DNA from: Hymenobacter fodinae
GTDB lineage: Bacteria; Bacteroidota; Bacteroidia; Cytophagales; Hymenobacteraceae
Assembly (NCBI RefSeq): GCF_004745825.1
Contig: NZ_SRLA01000005.1
Coordinates: forward strand, 191,106-255,105
DNA length: 64,000 nt
Direction of reading: 5' to 3'
Below are positions 32,679 through 42,226 of this stretch, in pieces; position 1 is the stretch's first letter, and each line of letters opens with the position of its first letter. The position numbers were made by a program, and so were the translations under genes. Under the pieces are notes generated by a model, which did no database searches, had not been told where the DNA came from, and saw only the letters and a program-made list of their open reading frames with translations.

Positions 32679-34745
32679 ATGTCCGCGGCTTCCTCACAAC
32701 ATCGGCACACTGTGGAAACCCTTCGCCAAAGTGAGCAGCAACAGGGGTTTCTGCTCCGACTCAGCGACCTACTTCGTTCACTGTCTGACCCGTTAGATAT
32801 TCAGTACCGAGCCGCGTGTGCGCTAGGCCAGTACTTGGGCGCCAGCCGCGTAGGTTACGCTGTAGACGAGGGCGATGATGCGCACATCGTTGTCACTCGG
32901 AATTATACCCAGGAGGGCGTGCCGAGCATTGAGGGCCGCTACCACTACAATGACTACGGGCCGGAGCTACTGCGAGCGTTTAAGGAAGGTCGAACGGTGG
33001 TTCGCCCCGATATCGCCAACGATCCGACCCTTACCGCCGAGGAGAAACACGCCCATGCGGTGCTGCAACTCGGGGCCACCGTCAACGTGCCGCTGCGCAA
33101 GAACGGGCAGCTGATTGCGGTGCTGTTTATGCACTACCCCGAAGCGCATGCGTGGACCGACCAGGAGTTGACGCTGTTGGAGAAAACGGCCGATCGAACC
33201 TGGGACGCGGTAGTGCGTGCCCGCACGGAATCGGCCCTGCGCGAGAGTGAGGAGCGGTTCCGGGTAATGGCCGATGCCGTGCCCCAAATCGTTTGGATTA
33301 CGGACGGGGAGGGCCGGACCGAGTTTTTCAACCGGCAGTGGAGCCGCTACACCGGCGTGGCCTATGAGGCCAGCACGGCTGCCGCGGTGGCCAGCGGGTT
33401 CGTTCATCCGGCTGATGGCCACCGCACCATGCAGGCGTTTGAGCAGGCCCGGCAAACCGGTAACGTGTTTGAGGTTGAGCACCGCATTCGTGCGGCCGAT
33501 GGTACTTACCGCTGGTTTCTGGTGCGCGCTGAGCCCTTTCACGACCCTGTAAGCGGGCAGATTACCCGTTGGTTCGGCTCTTCCATGGATATTCATGACC
33601 GCAAGCAGGTTGAAGAAGCCTTGAGCCGGAGTGAAGAACGGCTGCGCAAAGCCCTATCCATTGATACGGTAGGCATTCTTTTCTTTGACCCGGAGGGCCG
33701 CGTTCATGACAGCAATGCGGCTTTTGAGCGCATGAGCGGCTTTGCGCACGCTGACCTGGCCAGTGGCCACGTGCACCTCGACACCCTGACGGCACCGGAA
33801 TTTATTCCCGCCTCCCACCAGGCGCTGCAGCAACTGCGCACCGTCGGGACAAGTACGCCCTTGGAAAAGCAGTACCAGCGCCCAGATGGCTCACGCTGGT
33901 GGGGTTTATCGGCGGGCAAACGCCTGAGCGATACAGAATGTGTAAAGTTTGTGCTCGATATAACGGAGGCGAAGCGGGCGGAAGAGGCCCTTCGGCAGTC
34001 GGAACAACAGCACCAGCGCGCAAATGCGCGACTCACGCGCACCAACCAAGACCTGGACAACTTCGTGTACGCGGCTTCCCACGATCTGAAGCAGCCCATT
34101 AACAATCTGCGCGGCTTGTTCGACGAGCTTTACCGCAGTATTCAGTTCACCGATCCGGAGGAAGAACGGCTGTTGGTGCCGTTAATTCAGCAATCGTTGC
34201 AACAGCTTGGCACTACCATTGATGAACTGGCAGCGCTGGGGCAAGCGCAGCGCGCCGGCGAGGCCCTGTCCGAAACCGTCTCGCTGGCGGAGGTAACCGA
34301 AGAAGTGCTCAGCCTCCTGGAGCCGCAGACCCGGGCAGCCCGGGCCCGCATCACAACTGACTTTGCGGCTCAGTCCACCATTTTGTTTCCTCGTGCCAAC
34401 TTGCGCACCGTTCTGCTCAACTTGTTAGGCAACTCCCTCAAATATGCCGACCCCCGGCGCCCATCCCGTATTCATCTCTCCATGTGGGTTGACTCCGGTC
34501 AGCCTGTGCTCGTAGTGGAGGACAATGGCCTGGGCTTCGACGCGCAGAAGTACGGTGAACAGCTGTTTCAGCTTTTCCGTCGTCTGCACCAGCACACGTC
34601 GGGCTCTGGGGTAGGGTTATACCTCGTCAACCGCATCGTGCAGGCTAACGGCGGGCACATCGAGGTCGATAGCCAGGAAGGCGCGGGGGCTACCTTTCGG
34701 GTCTGGCTCGGGGCATCTGCTTTATCGGTAGGGGGTAAGTCTTAG
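32679..34745 (+). CDS. GAF-PAS-PAS sensor histidine kinase
   Basis: 688 residues, no membrane segment, so cytoplasmic. Order: GAF (about 30-180, with LGATVNVPLRKNGQLIAVLF), PAS with PAC (about 185-310, VPQIVWITDGEGRTEFFNRQ, then RWFGSSMDIHDRK), PAS (about 315-435), a coiled linker, HisKA with phospho-His in YAASHDLKQPINNLRG, and HATPase with NLLGNSLKYADP and VEDNGLGFD. No response regulator lies next to it, so it is an orphan kinase. Chromophore or ligand of the GAF domain is unknown; no conserved bilin Cys is obvious. Confidence 0.92.
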   Translation: MSAASSQHRHTVETLRQSEQQQGFLLRLSDLLRSLSDPLDIQYRAACALGQYLGASRVGYAVDEGDDAHIVVTRNYTQEGVPSIEGRYHYNDYGPELLRAFKEGRTVVRPDIANDPTLTAEEKHAHAVLQLGATVNVPLRKNGQLIAVLFMHYPEAHAWTDQELTLLEKTADRTWDAVVRARTESALRESEERFRVMADAVPQIVWITDGEGRTEFFNRQWSRYTGVAYEASTAAAVASGFVHPADGHRTMQAFEQARQTGNVFEVEHRIRAADGTYRWFLVRAEPFHDPVSGQITRWFGSSMDIHDRKQVEEALSRSEERLRKALSIDTVGILFFDPEGRVHDSNAAFERMSGFAHADLASGHVHLDTLTAPEFIPASHQALQQLRTVGTSTPLEKQYQRPDGSRWWGLSAGKRLSDTECVKFVLDITEAKRAEEALRQSEQQHQRANARLTRTNQDLDNFVYAASHDLKQPINNLRGLFDELYRSIQFTDPEEERLLVPLIQQSLQQLGTTIDELAALGQAQRAGEALSETVSLAEVTEEVLSLLEPQTRAARARITTDFAAQSTILFPRANLRTVLLNLLGNSLKYADPRRPSRIHLSMWVDSGQPVLVVEDNGLGFDAQKYGEQLFQLFRRLHQHTSGSGVGLYLVNRIVQANGGHIEVDSQEGAGATFRVWLGASALSVGGKS

Positions 34746-34764
34746 GGAAGCTTTAAGAGAGGAG

Positions 34765-35742
34765 TTACGCCAGTGGGTCCTGGGCATCTATCCACTCCAC
34801 AAACTGTCGTAAGCCATCGGCTAGTGGGGTCTTCGGAGCGTAGCCCAGCAAGTGCTGGGCCTTGCTGATATCGGCGTAAGTAATATCGACATCGCCGGCC
34901 TGCATGGGCTGGAACTCCAGCTGCGCAGCGTGGCCTACGGCTTCACCCACGGCTGTAATCAGCTCGAGCAACGCAACGGGACGGTTATTCCCTAGGTTGA
35001 TGGTTTCATACACCCCGTTGTGGCCTAGCAGATAGTCTACCCCGCGAGCAATGCCATCTACGGTATCTAGCACGAAAGTGTAGTCACGGGCCGTAGTACC
35101 ATCGCCAAATACTGGAATAGGCTTTTCTGCCCGCAACAGGCGCACAAACTTATGAATGGCCAAGTCGGGGCGCTGGCGGGGGCCATACACGGTGAAAAAG
35201 CGGGCATTCAGCACATCCATCCCGTAGAGATGGTGGTACGTGTAGGTGAGCTGCTCCCCAGCCAGCTTAGATGCGGCGTAGGGCGAGATGCAGGCCGCGA
35301 GCAGGTTCTGTTCCTCCCGAAAAGGCTGCTCCTTGGTATTGCCGTACACGGAGGAGGAAGAAGCAAAGAACAATTTCTTGATATCGCGCAGGCGCATCCA
35401 CTCCAGCAAATGGGTGGTCCCGATGACGTTGTTTTCCAGATAGGCTACAGGCTCCCGCACGGAGGGGCCCACGCCTGCCTTGGCTGCCAGGTGTACTACT
35501 ACGTCAATAGGGTCGGCGGGCAGGGCATCTACCAGCGCATCGAGGCCGTGGCGAAGGTCTGCCTCGTGAAAGCTGAAGCGCGGATGCATCAGGCACTGGC
35601 CTAGGTTGGTTTGCTTGAGAGTCCGGTCGTAGAACGGATCAAAGTTATCGAGGCCTACAACGCGGTGCCCATCCTGGAGCAGCCGCTCGGCGAGGTGCGA
35701 GCCAATAAAGCCCGCGCAGCCGGTAACCAGAATGGATGCCAT
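34765..35742 (-). CDS. NAD-dependent sugar-nucleotide epimerase/dehydratase
   Basis: 325 residues, short-chain dehydrogenase fold: NAD motif VTGCAGFIGSHLAERLL, Ser/Thr region FASSSSVYGN, catalytic Tyr/Lys in SPYAASKLAGE, and RFFTVYGPRQRPDLAI. The closest family is the UDP-glucuronate 4-epimerase group. Probably makes precursors for LPS or capsule, consistent with the nearby glycosyltransferases. Divergent from the phosphodiesterase gene. Confidence 0.9.
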   Translation of the reverse strand: MASILVTGCAGFIGSHLAERLLQDGHRVVGLDNFDPFYDRTLKQTNLGQCLMHPRFSFHEADLRHGLDALVDALPADPIDVVVHLAAKAGVGPSVREPVAYLENNVIGTTHLLEWMRLRDIKKLFFASSSSVYGNTKEQPFREEQNLLAACISPYAASKLAGEQLTYTYHHLYGMDVLNARFFTVYGPRQRPDLAIHKFVRLLRAEKPIPVFGDGTTARDYTFVLDTVDGIARGVDYLLGHNGVYETINLGNNRPVALLELITAVGEAVGHAAQLEFQPMQAGDVDITYADISKAQHLLGYAPKTPLADGLRQFVEWIDAQDPLA

Positions 35743-35768
35743 GCGCAGAAGCGGGAAGAAAGTTAACT

Positions 35769-35785
35769 CCGCGGTAAAACCGCGG
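35769..35785. repeat. Small palindrome between divergent genes
   Basis: CCGCGGT (35769-35775) and ACCGCGG (35779-35785) around AAA, in the 125-base divergent promoter region of the epimerase and phosphodiesterase genes. A possible operator or simple hairpin. Confidence 0.35.
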
Positions 35786-35867
35786 GGCGCAAAGGTAACG
35801 GAATTGCCCAGCCAGCAGTTTTTCGCGTATATAATTCCTGCCGAACACTTCAGTCTTTTTTCCTTTC

Positions 35868-36863
35868 ATGGTGTTCGGTCACTTGCCTATGCATTCTATT
35901 TTATTCCGAATGGGCAGCCGCGGGCTGCTGCCTGGGTTTTTGAGTGGCCTAGGCCTCGTTTGTACAACCGCCCTAGGTATGCCTGTTGGTACTGAAGGGC
36001 CTCCTGCGCCTGAGCCGGTTCGACCGTGGCCTCAGCCACTGGTGCTAGGCCACGCGGGTTCGGGGTTCTTTACACCCTTTATGCCGTTTAACCCGTTGCC
36101 GCCGAGTAGTCTGCGCAGCATCAATCGGGCTCTGCGCCACCAGGCCGCGGGCGTGGAAGTGGATATTCGGCTTTCTCAGGATGGGGTCCCCGTGTTGTAT
36201 CACGACCATACCTTGACCTCTATGACTAACGGGCAGGGGTGTGTCAGTCAAACGTCGGCGGCAGAGTTGCAGCGGTTGCGCTATCGTGGCGGCTGGCCCT
36301 ACGATTGGTTTCAACATGAACAAATCAGCACCTTTGAAACCTTGCTGGCTCAGCTTGCCAAGCGCCCCACTTTTCCCTTGCTGCACCTTGATTTGCACGA
36401 GGACGATGCATGTTCGGCCAATGATACCGCCCGCAGCCGCACATTAGCTCGCCAATTAGTGGCCTTGCTAGGCCAGTACCAGGTGCCCCTGGAGCGGGTA
36501 CTTATTCTTACAAATCGTCCGGCTACCCTGGCTTACCTACGCCAACTCCAGCCCTCTGTCCCATTAGGGTTGGAGTTCACCGATGAGTTTGAGCAGGGGA
36601 TGGCTAGCCTGGCTACCACCGATGTGCAGGCAGTAGTCCTGCACAAAGATGATATAAGTCCCGAGCGGGTGGCCCGCCTTCATGCGATGGGCCGCGAGGT
36701 AGTGGTCTTTGGGGGCCGCTCAGGTGCTGCCCTGAAGCGCGTGGTAGCCGCCCACCCCGACGCGTATGAGGTAGACAACGTTCGGCGGCTGCGTCACCAG
36801 CTCCGCCACGGGGGTACCTCGGGTGCGCCATCAGTGTCGTTGGTTCGGCCTGCCCAACATTAA
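35868..36863 (+). CDS. Glycerophosphodiester phosphodiesterase
   Basis: 331 residues from ATG 35868; starts at 35889 or 35910 are also possible and the last would give a compact signal peptide (MGSRGLLPGFLSGLGLVCTT). GDPD TIM barrel: LGHAGSGFFTPF (His of the HRG-type motif), VEVDIRLSQDGVPVLYHDHTL with the metal-binding Glu/Asp and catalytic His. It hydrolyses glycerophosphodiesters to glycerol-3-phosphate and an alcohol, probably in the periplasm. Confidence 0.85.
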   Translation: MVFGHLPMHSILFRMGSRGLLPGFLSGLGLVCTTALGMPVGTEGPPAPEPVRPWPQPLVLGHAGSGFFTPFMPFNPLPPSSLRSINRALRHQAAGVEVDIRLSQDGVPVLYHDHTLTSMTNGQGCVSQTSAAELQRLRYRGGWPYDWFQHEQISTFETLLAQLAKRPTFPLLHLDLHEDDACSANDTARSRTLARQLVALLGQYQVPLERVLILTNRPATLAYLRQLQPSVPLGLEFTDEFEQGMASLATTDVQAVVLHKDDISPERVARLHAMGREVVVFGGRSGAALKRVVAAHPDAYEVDNVRRLRHQLRHGGTSGAPSVSLVRPAQH

Positions 36864-36913
36864 GTCTGCGTTTTGGGGTTTAACTAGCAGGCACACACTC
36901 TTTCCTTCTGTAT

Positions 36914-38629
36914 ATGCATCAAGATAATACCCCACCTCTCCGGCTACGGGCTTGGGGGAGGTGGGCATCCGTCGTAGCGGTTTGTATCACTAGTTTTTTC
37001 GTGCACGGTGGGGCTCCAGAGGTCAGTCTGATGGAAGCGCGGAATTTTGTGGCCGCCCGTGAAATGGTTGCTGGGGGCTCCTGGCTTATTCCGACCATGA
37101 ATGGAGAGCTGCGGCTGGCCAAGCCACCCTTTCCTACCTGGGCGGTAGCGGCCCTGCAAAAACTTGTGGGGCCAACGGAGAACCTGGCCTTACTGCGTTT
37201 ACCGGCGGCGTTTGCTGCTACGCTGCTTGTACTCTTCTTCTGGGGTCTGGCCCGGGAGCTTACCCGTCACTTGCCCGGGGACGCCGAAGACTCAGGACGT
37301 ACGGCGTGGTTGGGGGCGTTGGTATTGGCCAGCAGCTTGCTTGTGATTACTACCGGCCGAGAAGGGCAGTGGGACATCTTCGCCGTTAGTATGATGGTTG
37401 GGGCTCTCTGGTTGCTTGTAAAAGGGTGGCAACGCGCAGGTCAAGCCTGGGGTTGGCTGGCTGGCGCGGGCGTACTGGGAGGTTTGTCACTGCTGAGTAA
37501 AGGGCCGGTAGCTCTCTATACTGTTTTATTCCCCTTCTTGCTGATTTACCTGGTAGGGTACCCCCAGCATAGGCAGCACGTTCGCCGCCACTTGCCCGGG
37601 ACATTGCTTGGGCTAGGCCTCTTGTTGGGTATCGGCTGCAGCTGGCCTTGGTACATTTATCAGCATGTGGCCCCAGCGGCGGTTACCGTAGCTAGAACGG
37701 AAATATCTTCTTGGGGTGAACGACACGTTAAACCCTTCTGGTTTTATGCTCCCTTTGCTGCGTTTACCGGAATCTGGGCTTTAGTAGCCTTGGTTTCGTT
37801 GGTGTGGCCGTATGCTCGACCCCGCGTCCAGCGGTATATACCCTATGCATTAGCCTTGGGGTGGGTGTTAATCAGCCTACTGCTATTAAGTCTGGTTCCT
37901 GAAAAGAAGGAACGGTATATGTTACCCCTGATGCCACCGCTGGCCTTGTTGGTTGCGGGCTTAATACGGTACTGGGAGGCTGCTGTCGCTGCCAAACGAT
38001 CTACCCGCTCCGACCTAACCTTGCTTCGGGTTTGGGGAGGTATTCTGCTGGTAGTCTGCCTGGCCGTACCTGTTGCGCTATTCGTTATTGATCTACCCGG
38101 TACGAAAGGGGCTAGGCTATGGGCTTCGGTAGTAGTATTTGGGGTGGTAGGAGCGTATGTGCTGCGACAGTTAGTACGACTACCTAGGCCTACAGCTCTT
38201 ACTGGAGCGTCCTTAACGGGCATGGCTGCCTTGCTTATATTACTGTTACCTTTTTATCCCGTTTGGGAACGCAGGCGCGATACTGTCGGGCTTCGGCAGA
38301 TGCGGGATATCCGGCGGCACGTGGCCTTGCAAAGTATGCGTTGGGTGAGCCTCGATACCTTGCATGTTAAGCAGGTATGGGCTGCGGGTAGGGCAGTACC
38401 CATTTGGCATCTGCCGCCTACTAGCCCCATTTCATCTCCGCAAGGGGCCGTTACGGCGGGTCCGGTAGCGGTTTTCTCCGCGGCGCCTCTACAGTCTCGG
38501 CTGCCACTTGCCTGGCGTCAGGCTGGCTTCCGCATCACTCAAGTCGACAGCTTTTATTTGGGAGGCAAGAAGGAGTCAGGCTACTGGATGGTAGGGATTC
38601 TAAACCGGTTAGGCACCAAAAAGCCTTAA
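36914..38629 (+). CDS. GT39-family (ArnT-like) membrane glycosyltransferase
   Basis: 571 residues with about 11 membrane helices. Near the N-terminus MEARNFVAAREMV-GGSWLIP and NGELRLAKPPFPTW match the ArnT/PMT catalytic loop containing the acidic residue and K-P-P. PEKKERYMLPLMP is the second conserved region. Such enzymes move a sugar from a polyprenyl phosphate donor to lipid A or other periplasmic acceptors. It completes a GT2 / LAB_N / GT39 set, although the set is split by the kinase, epimerase and phosphodiesterase genes. Confidence 0.88.
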   Translation: MHQDNTPPLRLRAWGRWASVVAVCITSFFVHGGAPEVSLMEARNFVAAREMVAGGSWLIPTMNGELRLAKPPFPTWAVAALQKLVGPTENLALLRLPAAFAATLLVLFFWGLARELTRHLPGDAEDSGRTAWLGALVLASSLLVITTGREGQWDIFAVSMMVGALWLLVKGWQRAGQAWGWLAGAGVLGGLSLLSKGPVALYTVLFPFLLIYLVGYPQHRQHVRRHLPGTLLGLGLLLGIGCSWPWYIYQHVAPAAVTVARTEISSWGERHVKPFWFYAPFAAFTGIWALVALVSLVWPYARPRVQRYIPYALALGWVLISLLLLSLVPEKKERYMLPLMPPLALLVAGLIRYWEAAVAAKRSTRSDLTLLRVWGGILLVVCLAVPVALFVIDLPGTKGARLWASVVVFGVVGAYVLRQLVRLPRPTALTGASLTGMAALLILLLPFYPVWERRRDTVGLRQMRDIRRHVALQSMRWVSLDTLHVKQVWAAGRAVPIWHLPPTSPISSPQGAVTAGPVAVFSAAPLQSRLPLAWRQAGFRITQVDSFYLGGKKESGYWMVGILNRLGTKKP

Positions 38630-38695
38630 CATAATGTTAAAACAACCTGGGTTGCTTTATCTTGATAGTTAGAGTAGGGGCCATGCCTCTCCTAC

Positions 38696-38730
38696 AAAAA
38701 AGGCCGCGGAGTTAATCCGCGGCCTTTTTT
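38696..38730. terminator. Strong bidirectional terminator
   Basis: 15-bp stem AAAAAAGGCCGCGGA (38696-38710) with its complement 38716-38730, loop GTTAA. It marks the left edge of the AT-rich island and serves converging genes. Confidence 0.92.
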
Positions 38731-38732
38731 AT

Positions 38733-39785
38733 TCAGCGTAGCTGCCGCCTTATCTTATCTAGTAAGGCACTTACAAGTACTAAGTCTTCTGCATCCTGAA
38801 TTACAAGTTGAGTGTCTAGGCCAGGGCCGCTGATGCTAATACTGTATCCAGTGGTGGGTGCAACTGCTGTTGTAGTATATGCTACCGGCACTGATGGCTG
38901 AGGTGTAGGCTGTCTCTGTGGAGCTGGATGTAGTGGTTCAATAGAAGGAGTATTACTGGTTGTAGGACTAGCGCCAGTATTGGAATCTTTGTGGTTGCTC
39001 CGTATGGAGTCAGCCGTTGGCTCGGTAGGTACATACTCTGCCTCAGACTCACCGATTGTACTATCGTCATCCTCCTGCTCGTCATCCAAATCATCGGGGT
39101 CTAGTCCAAATAGTCTAGATACGGGGTCATTTGTGCGCTGTGCTGGTACAACTGGGGCCTGTGCAGGATTACTATCTATTCTATCTATTGTTGGCTCTGA
39201 TTGCGGTGAGGTGGCCTCATTGTTTGTCGTTGACCTAACGGCACCCTTAAATAGATTCAAGGGCATTTCAGAACTGCTAAGCTCTTTGCGTGGGCCTTGC
39301 CGAGCATCGAGTTGATCTATGTCAGCAATGATGTTTCTCTCATCTAGGATTGAAACCATTCGTGCGCCGTCTATAAATGCCTTGGCCACTCCCTGAGCAT
39401 TTATTTCTTCTACACCGAATTCACGCAGTAGCATCACATCCAGCATGTGTACTGGTAGCTCCCTGTTTCTGAACTTACGGCATATCTGTGTGAACAAGGG
39501 CGGATGAAGGAATGCTTCGCGATGATAGATTCTCTCTTCCTGCTTGTCATATGCGTGCTTAATACGCCGAAACAAGTTTGTAGTGGTTAGGAACTCTCTC
39601 TTGCTTGTTAAGAGCCCAAACTTGACTGCAGAACCAATAATGGCTTTAAAGGAGCCACTAACCTTTCTATTGAGTTTACGAGCAGCTGTTTCGATGGCAC
39701 ACTTACCACCAGTATCATCAACTACTTCAGCTACTTCCCATGCACTAGTATAACTGGTGCGAGGGTAGTCTATAGTCTTGGGCAT
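38733..39785 (-). CDS. Unknown protein with winged-helix-like N-terminus
   Basis: 350 residues from the ATG at 39785 (MPKTIDYPRTSYTSAWEVAE); an upstream frame extension to 39878 encodes AT-rich hydrophobic residues and is unlikely. Residues 1-150 look like a DUF5343-type winged helix: an S-A-W-E-V-A-E-V-V-D helix, KCAIETAARKLNRK, IGSAVKFGLLTSK and a charged helical stretch REAFLHPPLFTQICRKF. Residues 155-310 are Ser/Asp/Pro-rich and probably disordered. The last 35 residues (SISISGPGLDTQLVIQDAED) form a short conserved-looking beta-alpha end. Base composition is clearly more AT-rich than neighbours, suggesting transfer. No function can be assigned. Confidence 0.7.
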   Translation of the reverse strand: MPKTIDYPRTSYTSAWEVAEVVDDTGGKCAIETAARKLNRKVSGSFKAIIGSAVKFGLLTSKREFLTTTNLFRRIKHAYDKQEERIYHREAFLHPPLFTQICRKFRNRELPVHMLDVMLLREFGVEEINAQGVAKAFIDGARMVSILDERNIIADIDQLDARQGPRKELSSSEMPLNLFKGAVRSTTNNEATSPQSEPTIDRIDSNPAQAPVVPAQRTNDPVSRLFGLDPDDLDDEQEDDDSTIGESEAEYVPTEPTADSIRSNHKDSNTGASPTTSNTPSIEPLHPAPQRQPTPQPSVPVAYTTTAVAPTTGYSISISGPGLDTQLVIQDAEDLVLVSALLDKIRRQLR

Positions 39786-39848
39786 GGGAATAAAAAAAGG
39801 GTTGGTATATACTACGTGGCGGTAAGGTAAAAAGATAGCATGTATAAT

Positions 39849-39879
39849 CAAAGTATATAACAGTAGTATAAAGTACAAA
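39849..39879 (-). promoter_or_regulatory. Candidate Bacteroidota promoter
   Basis: Read on the minus strand: TTTG (39879-39876), 18 bases, then TATACTTTG (39857-39849), a near match to TAnnTTTG with good spacing. It is 64 bases before the start at 39785. Confidence 0.45.
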
Positions 39880-40927
39880 ATGGTTAAAATATATAATTTT
39901 TTTGCGATTTTTTACTATTTATTACTATGTATTGCTTTTATATAGATTGTTAGATTATTAACCTCTCAAAATACCTAACTAATTTTAATACCCTCTAACA
40001 AGTGGGCGGGGCGTTGAACGAAATGGGGCACAGGTTAAATTCAGCTATTCCTAGGCTCTTCACACTACTATTAGTTTTTAAATGATAGCCATTGCCATCA
40101 TCTTATCACTAGTAACAGGGGGCATTGTATACCCAATCTGTGACCGCATGTTCATTAGCCATATCTGAGTAATTCATCTGACTTTCGAGTTTCAAATCCA
40201 TTACAAATAGGAGGGAAGCAAACTTGATTCTACACTGCTTCAGATTCATACACCTTTGCTTAGGGCTATAAACTAAGAAAGCCCCTGGAAGTATAAGCCG
40301 GACTAATTACGAAACCATACTGACGCAAGTGTGCGACCCAGGTGCAGACCGAGCTGAACACTGCCGTTCAAGAATACGGACAGCAACAAAATTATTGGCG
40401 TATGTTGTAGCAACACATTTTTGTTCCCTGTGCATTTTACCACCTATACTTTCCGGTTGCTGGTGTCAGTGCCTAATCCCCTAGGTTCTTAACTCAGAGC
40501 TGAGCTTTTTACCTATCATCAACACACACCTTGTTGATGCTTACCTAGGCCTGCGTTGCCAACTCCACACAACATACTATCAGCTTATATCTACAACGCG
40601 CGTTCACATGAACTTGGAGCTCTAATTCGTCCTGATTATCAATTATCTGAATCCCTATGACGCGTCAAATAAAGTTTCTGATCAGAAAACAGCGATTGAT
40701 TCTTTTCTAATTACTTTCAAGTTTATTACATAGGTTTAATGTAGTAGACAGCTGTCTTTAAGCATTCCGGTATGCTATTTCATTCAGCTTACAAGCAAGT
40801 CGAGTTTGGTATTATTTAGTTAGATTAATTGTACATGTTTACATGAATCACTGGTTGGTTGAACTACAGATCTAAAATATTTATTTGTCTTATAATTTAT
40901 ATTATGTTAAGTAGTGTTTATAAATAA
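39880..40927. other. AT-rich gene-free stretch of about 1 kb
   Basis: No reading frame longer than about 60 codons on either strand and no recognisable RNA gene. Contents seen: a CATCAAC/GTTGATG hairpin (40517-40539), a CCTAGGCC motif (40544), homopolymer runs, and many stop codons in all frames. GC content is visibly lower than in the rest of the window. It could be decayed mobile DNA or hold an unrecognised non-coding RNA. Confidence 0.6.
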
Positions 40928-40961
40928 CAGCCCGGACACTTACAATCAAGTATCCGGGCTG
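40928..40961 (-). terminator. Terminator of the TPR gene
   Basis: Stem CAGCCCGGA (40928-40936) with TCCGGGCTG (40953-40961), with additional inner pairs. On the minus strand it is followed by TTATTTATAA, so it ends the gene at 41001-42140. Confidence 0.8.
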
Positions 40962-41000
40962 ATTTTACGCTCCCCCTACTTACGAGGAAAGTATTCTAAT

Positions 41001-42140
41001 TTATTTGGCAGCGTCTAGCTTAGCGGACATACGCTCCGAATCAGCGGTACGTCCTACGCGCAGATATGCTTTCTGCAATGAAGAAATGGTTGCCCGATCA
41101 TTGGGCTGTACCTGCAGAGCCTTCTCGAAATATGGCAGTGAATCCTGGAAGTATTTCTTACCATCGGCTTCATACTTCTTACCTGACTTCTGATACTCGG
41201 CCAAGCTCATTTTGCTGGCCCTCGTGTACAGGTCAGCAGCTTTGTTGTAGTTGTACACGCCGAGGTTGAAGTTAGCATCGAAGTTATCGGGCTCAATCTC
41301 CACCGCCTTCTTGTAGGCCTCTAGCGCTTGAGCTGGCTGCTTAGCCTGGTCCAACAACGAGCCCTTTACAGCGTACAAGTTGGCGTTTTTAGGATCAGCT
41401 GCAATGGCCTTGTCGATTTTGGCCAAAGCTTCTTTACCACGACCCGAGCTCAAATCAGCGTTCAGGTCTTCCAGCATAAAGGTCTTGTTATTTGGATAAG
41501 CCTGCAGCGCCTGCTGTAATACTTTAGAGGCTTCAGCATCGTTTTTCTCCTGACGAGCCATCTGCAGCATTGCCGTGTACATCTGCGGCGACTTATACCC
41601 GATGCCCTGGAGCTTGGTGTACTGCTCCTTCGCGGCTGGGAAATCTTCCTTTGCAGCAGCGGCGTAAGCAGCGTACAGGTAAGCCGTCGTGTCTTGCGGA
41701 CGGATCTGCTGAGCCATACGATACTGCTTCAATGCCTCGTCGTAGTTCTTACCATTGTAGCTTTCTACACCAGCGTTCAGCGCTAGACCATACAAGCCAT
41801 CAAGCTTAGCCGAAGCCTGCTTACCAAACTCGCCATCTTTGCCATCAAGCTCAATAGCTTTCTGATACGACTCGAAGGCTATTTTGGCACCTTCACCAGC
41901 CGGCAGCGCCTTGCCATAAATTGGGCTCGATACCATCGCGTCGTAGATCTCGCCACGGGTATACCAGGTTTTGGCTTTGTTTGAGGTTTTCTCGTTTGTT
42001 ATAGCCTTGTCGATTTCAGTGCGGGCTTTATCTAAGGTGCCTTGGCGCTGAAAAAGAACAGCATTTGTTACGGCTGAATTCTGGGCCGAAGCAGTATGAA
42101 GAGCGGCCGCTGCAACGAGCGTCAAAATTGTCTTCTTCAT
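41001..42140 (-). CDS. Exported tetratricopeptide-repeat protein
   Basis: 379 residues from the ATG at 42140, with a signal peptide MKKTILTLVAAAALHTASAQ. The mature part is almost wholly TPR helices (YNGKNYDEALKQYRMAQQIR, KQPAQALEAYKKAVEIEPDN, FQDSLPYFEKALQVQPNDRA); at least seven repeats can be seen. Probably a periplasmic scaffold. It follows gyrA on the same strand but is separated by a terminator. Confidence 0.88.
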   Translation of the reverse strand: MKKTILTLVAAAALHTASAQNSAVTNAVLFQRQGTLDKARTEIDKAITNEKTSNKAKTWYTRGEIYDAMVSSPIYGKALPAGEGAKIAFESYQKAIELDGKDGEFGKQASAKLDGLYGLALNAGVESYNGKNYDEALKQYRMAQQIRPQDTTAYLYAAYAAAAKEDFPAAKEQYTKLQGIGYKSPQMYTAMLQMARQEKNDAEASKVLQQALQAYPNNKTFMLEDLNADLSSGRGKEALAKIDKAIAADPKNANLYAVKGSLLDQAKQPAQALEAYKKAVEIEPDNFDANFNLGVYNYNKAADLYTRASKMSLAEYQKSGKKYEADGKKYFQDSLPYFEKALQVQPNDRATISSLQKAYLRVGRTADSERMSAKLDAAK

Positions 42141-42189
42141 GGGAGTTTGTCGAAGAATGATCAGGTTGAAAGAAAGGAATTGCAAAGCA

Positions 42190-42221
42190 AACGGCAGAAC
42201 CCAAGGTTGAGTTCTGCCGTT
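42190..42221 (-). terminator. Terminator after gyrA
   Basis: 11-bp perfect stem AACGGCAGAAC (42190-42200) with GTTCTGCCGTT (42211-42221), beginning six bases after the gyrA stop on the minus strand and followed by TGCTTTGCAATT. Confidence 0.8.
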
Positions 42222-42226
42222 GCAAG

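Noticed and set aside
39880..40927. tmRNA, RNase P RNA or 6S-type RNA in the gene-free AT-rich stretch
   Set aside because: No tag-peptide frame, no conserved P4 or J3/4-type sequence, and no tRNA-like ends could be seen; left as unexplained.
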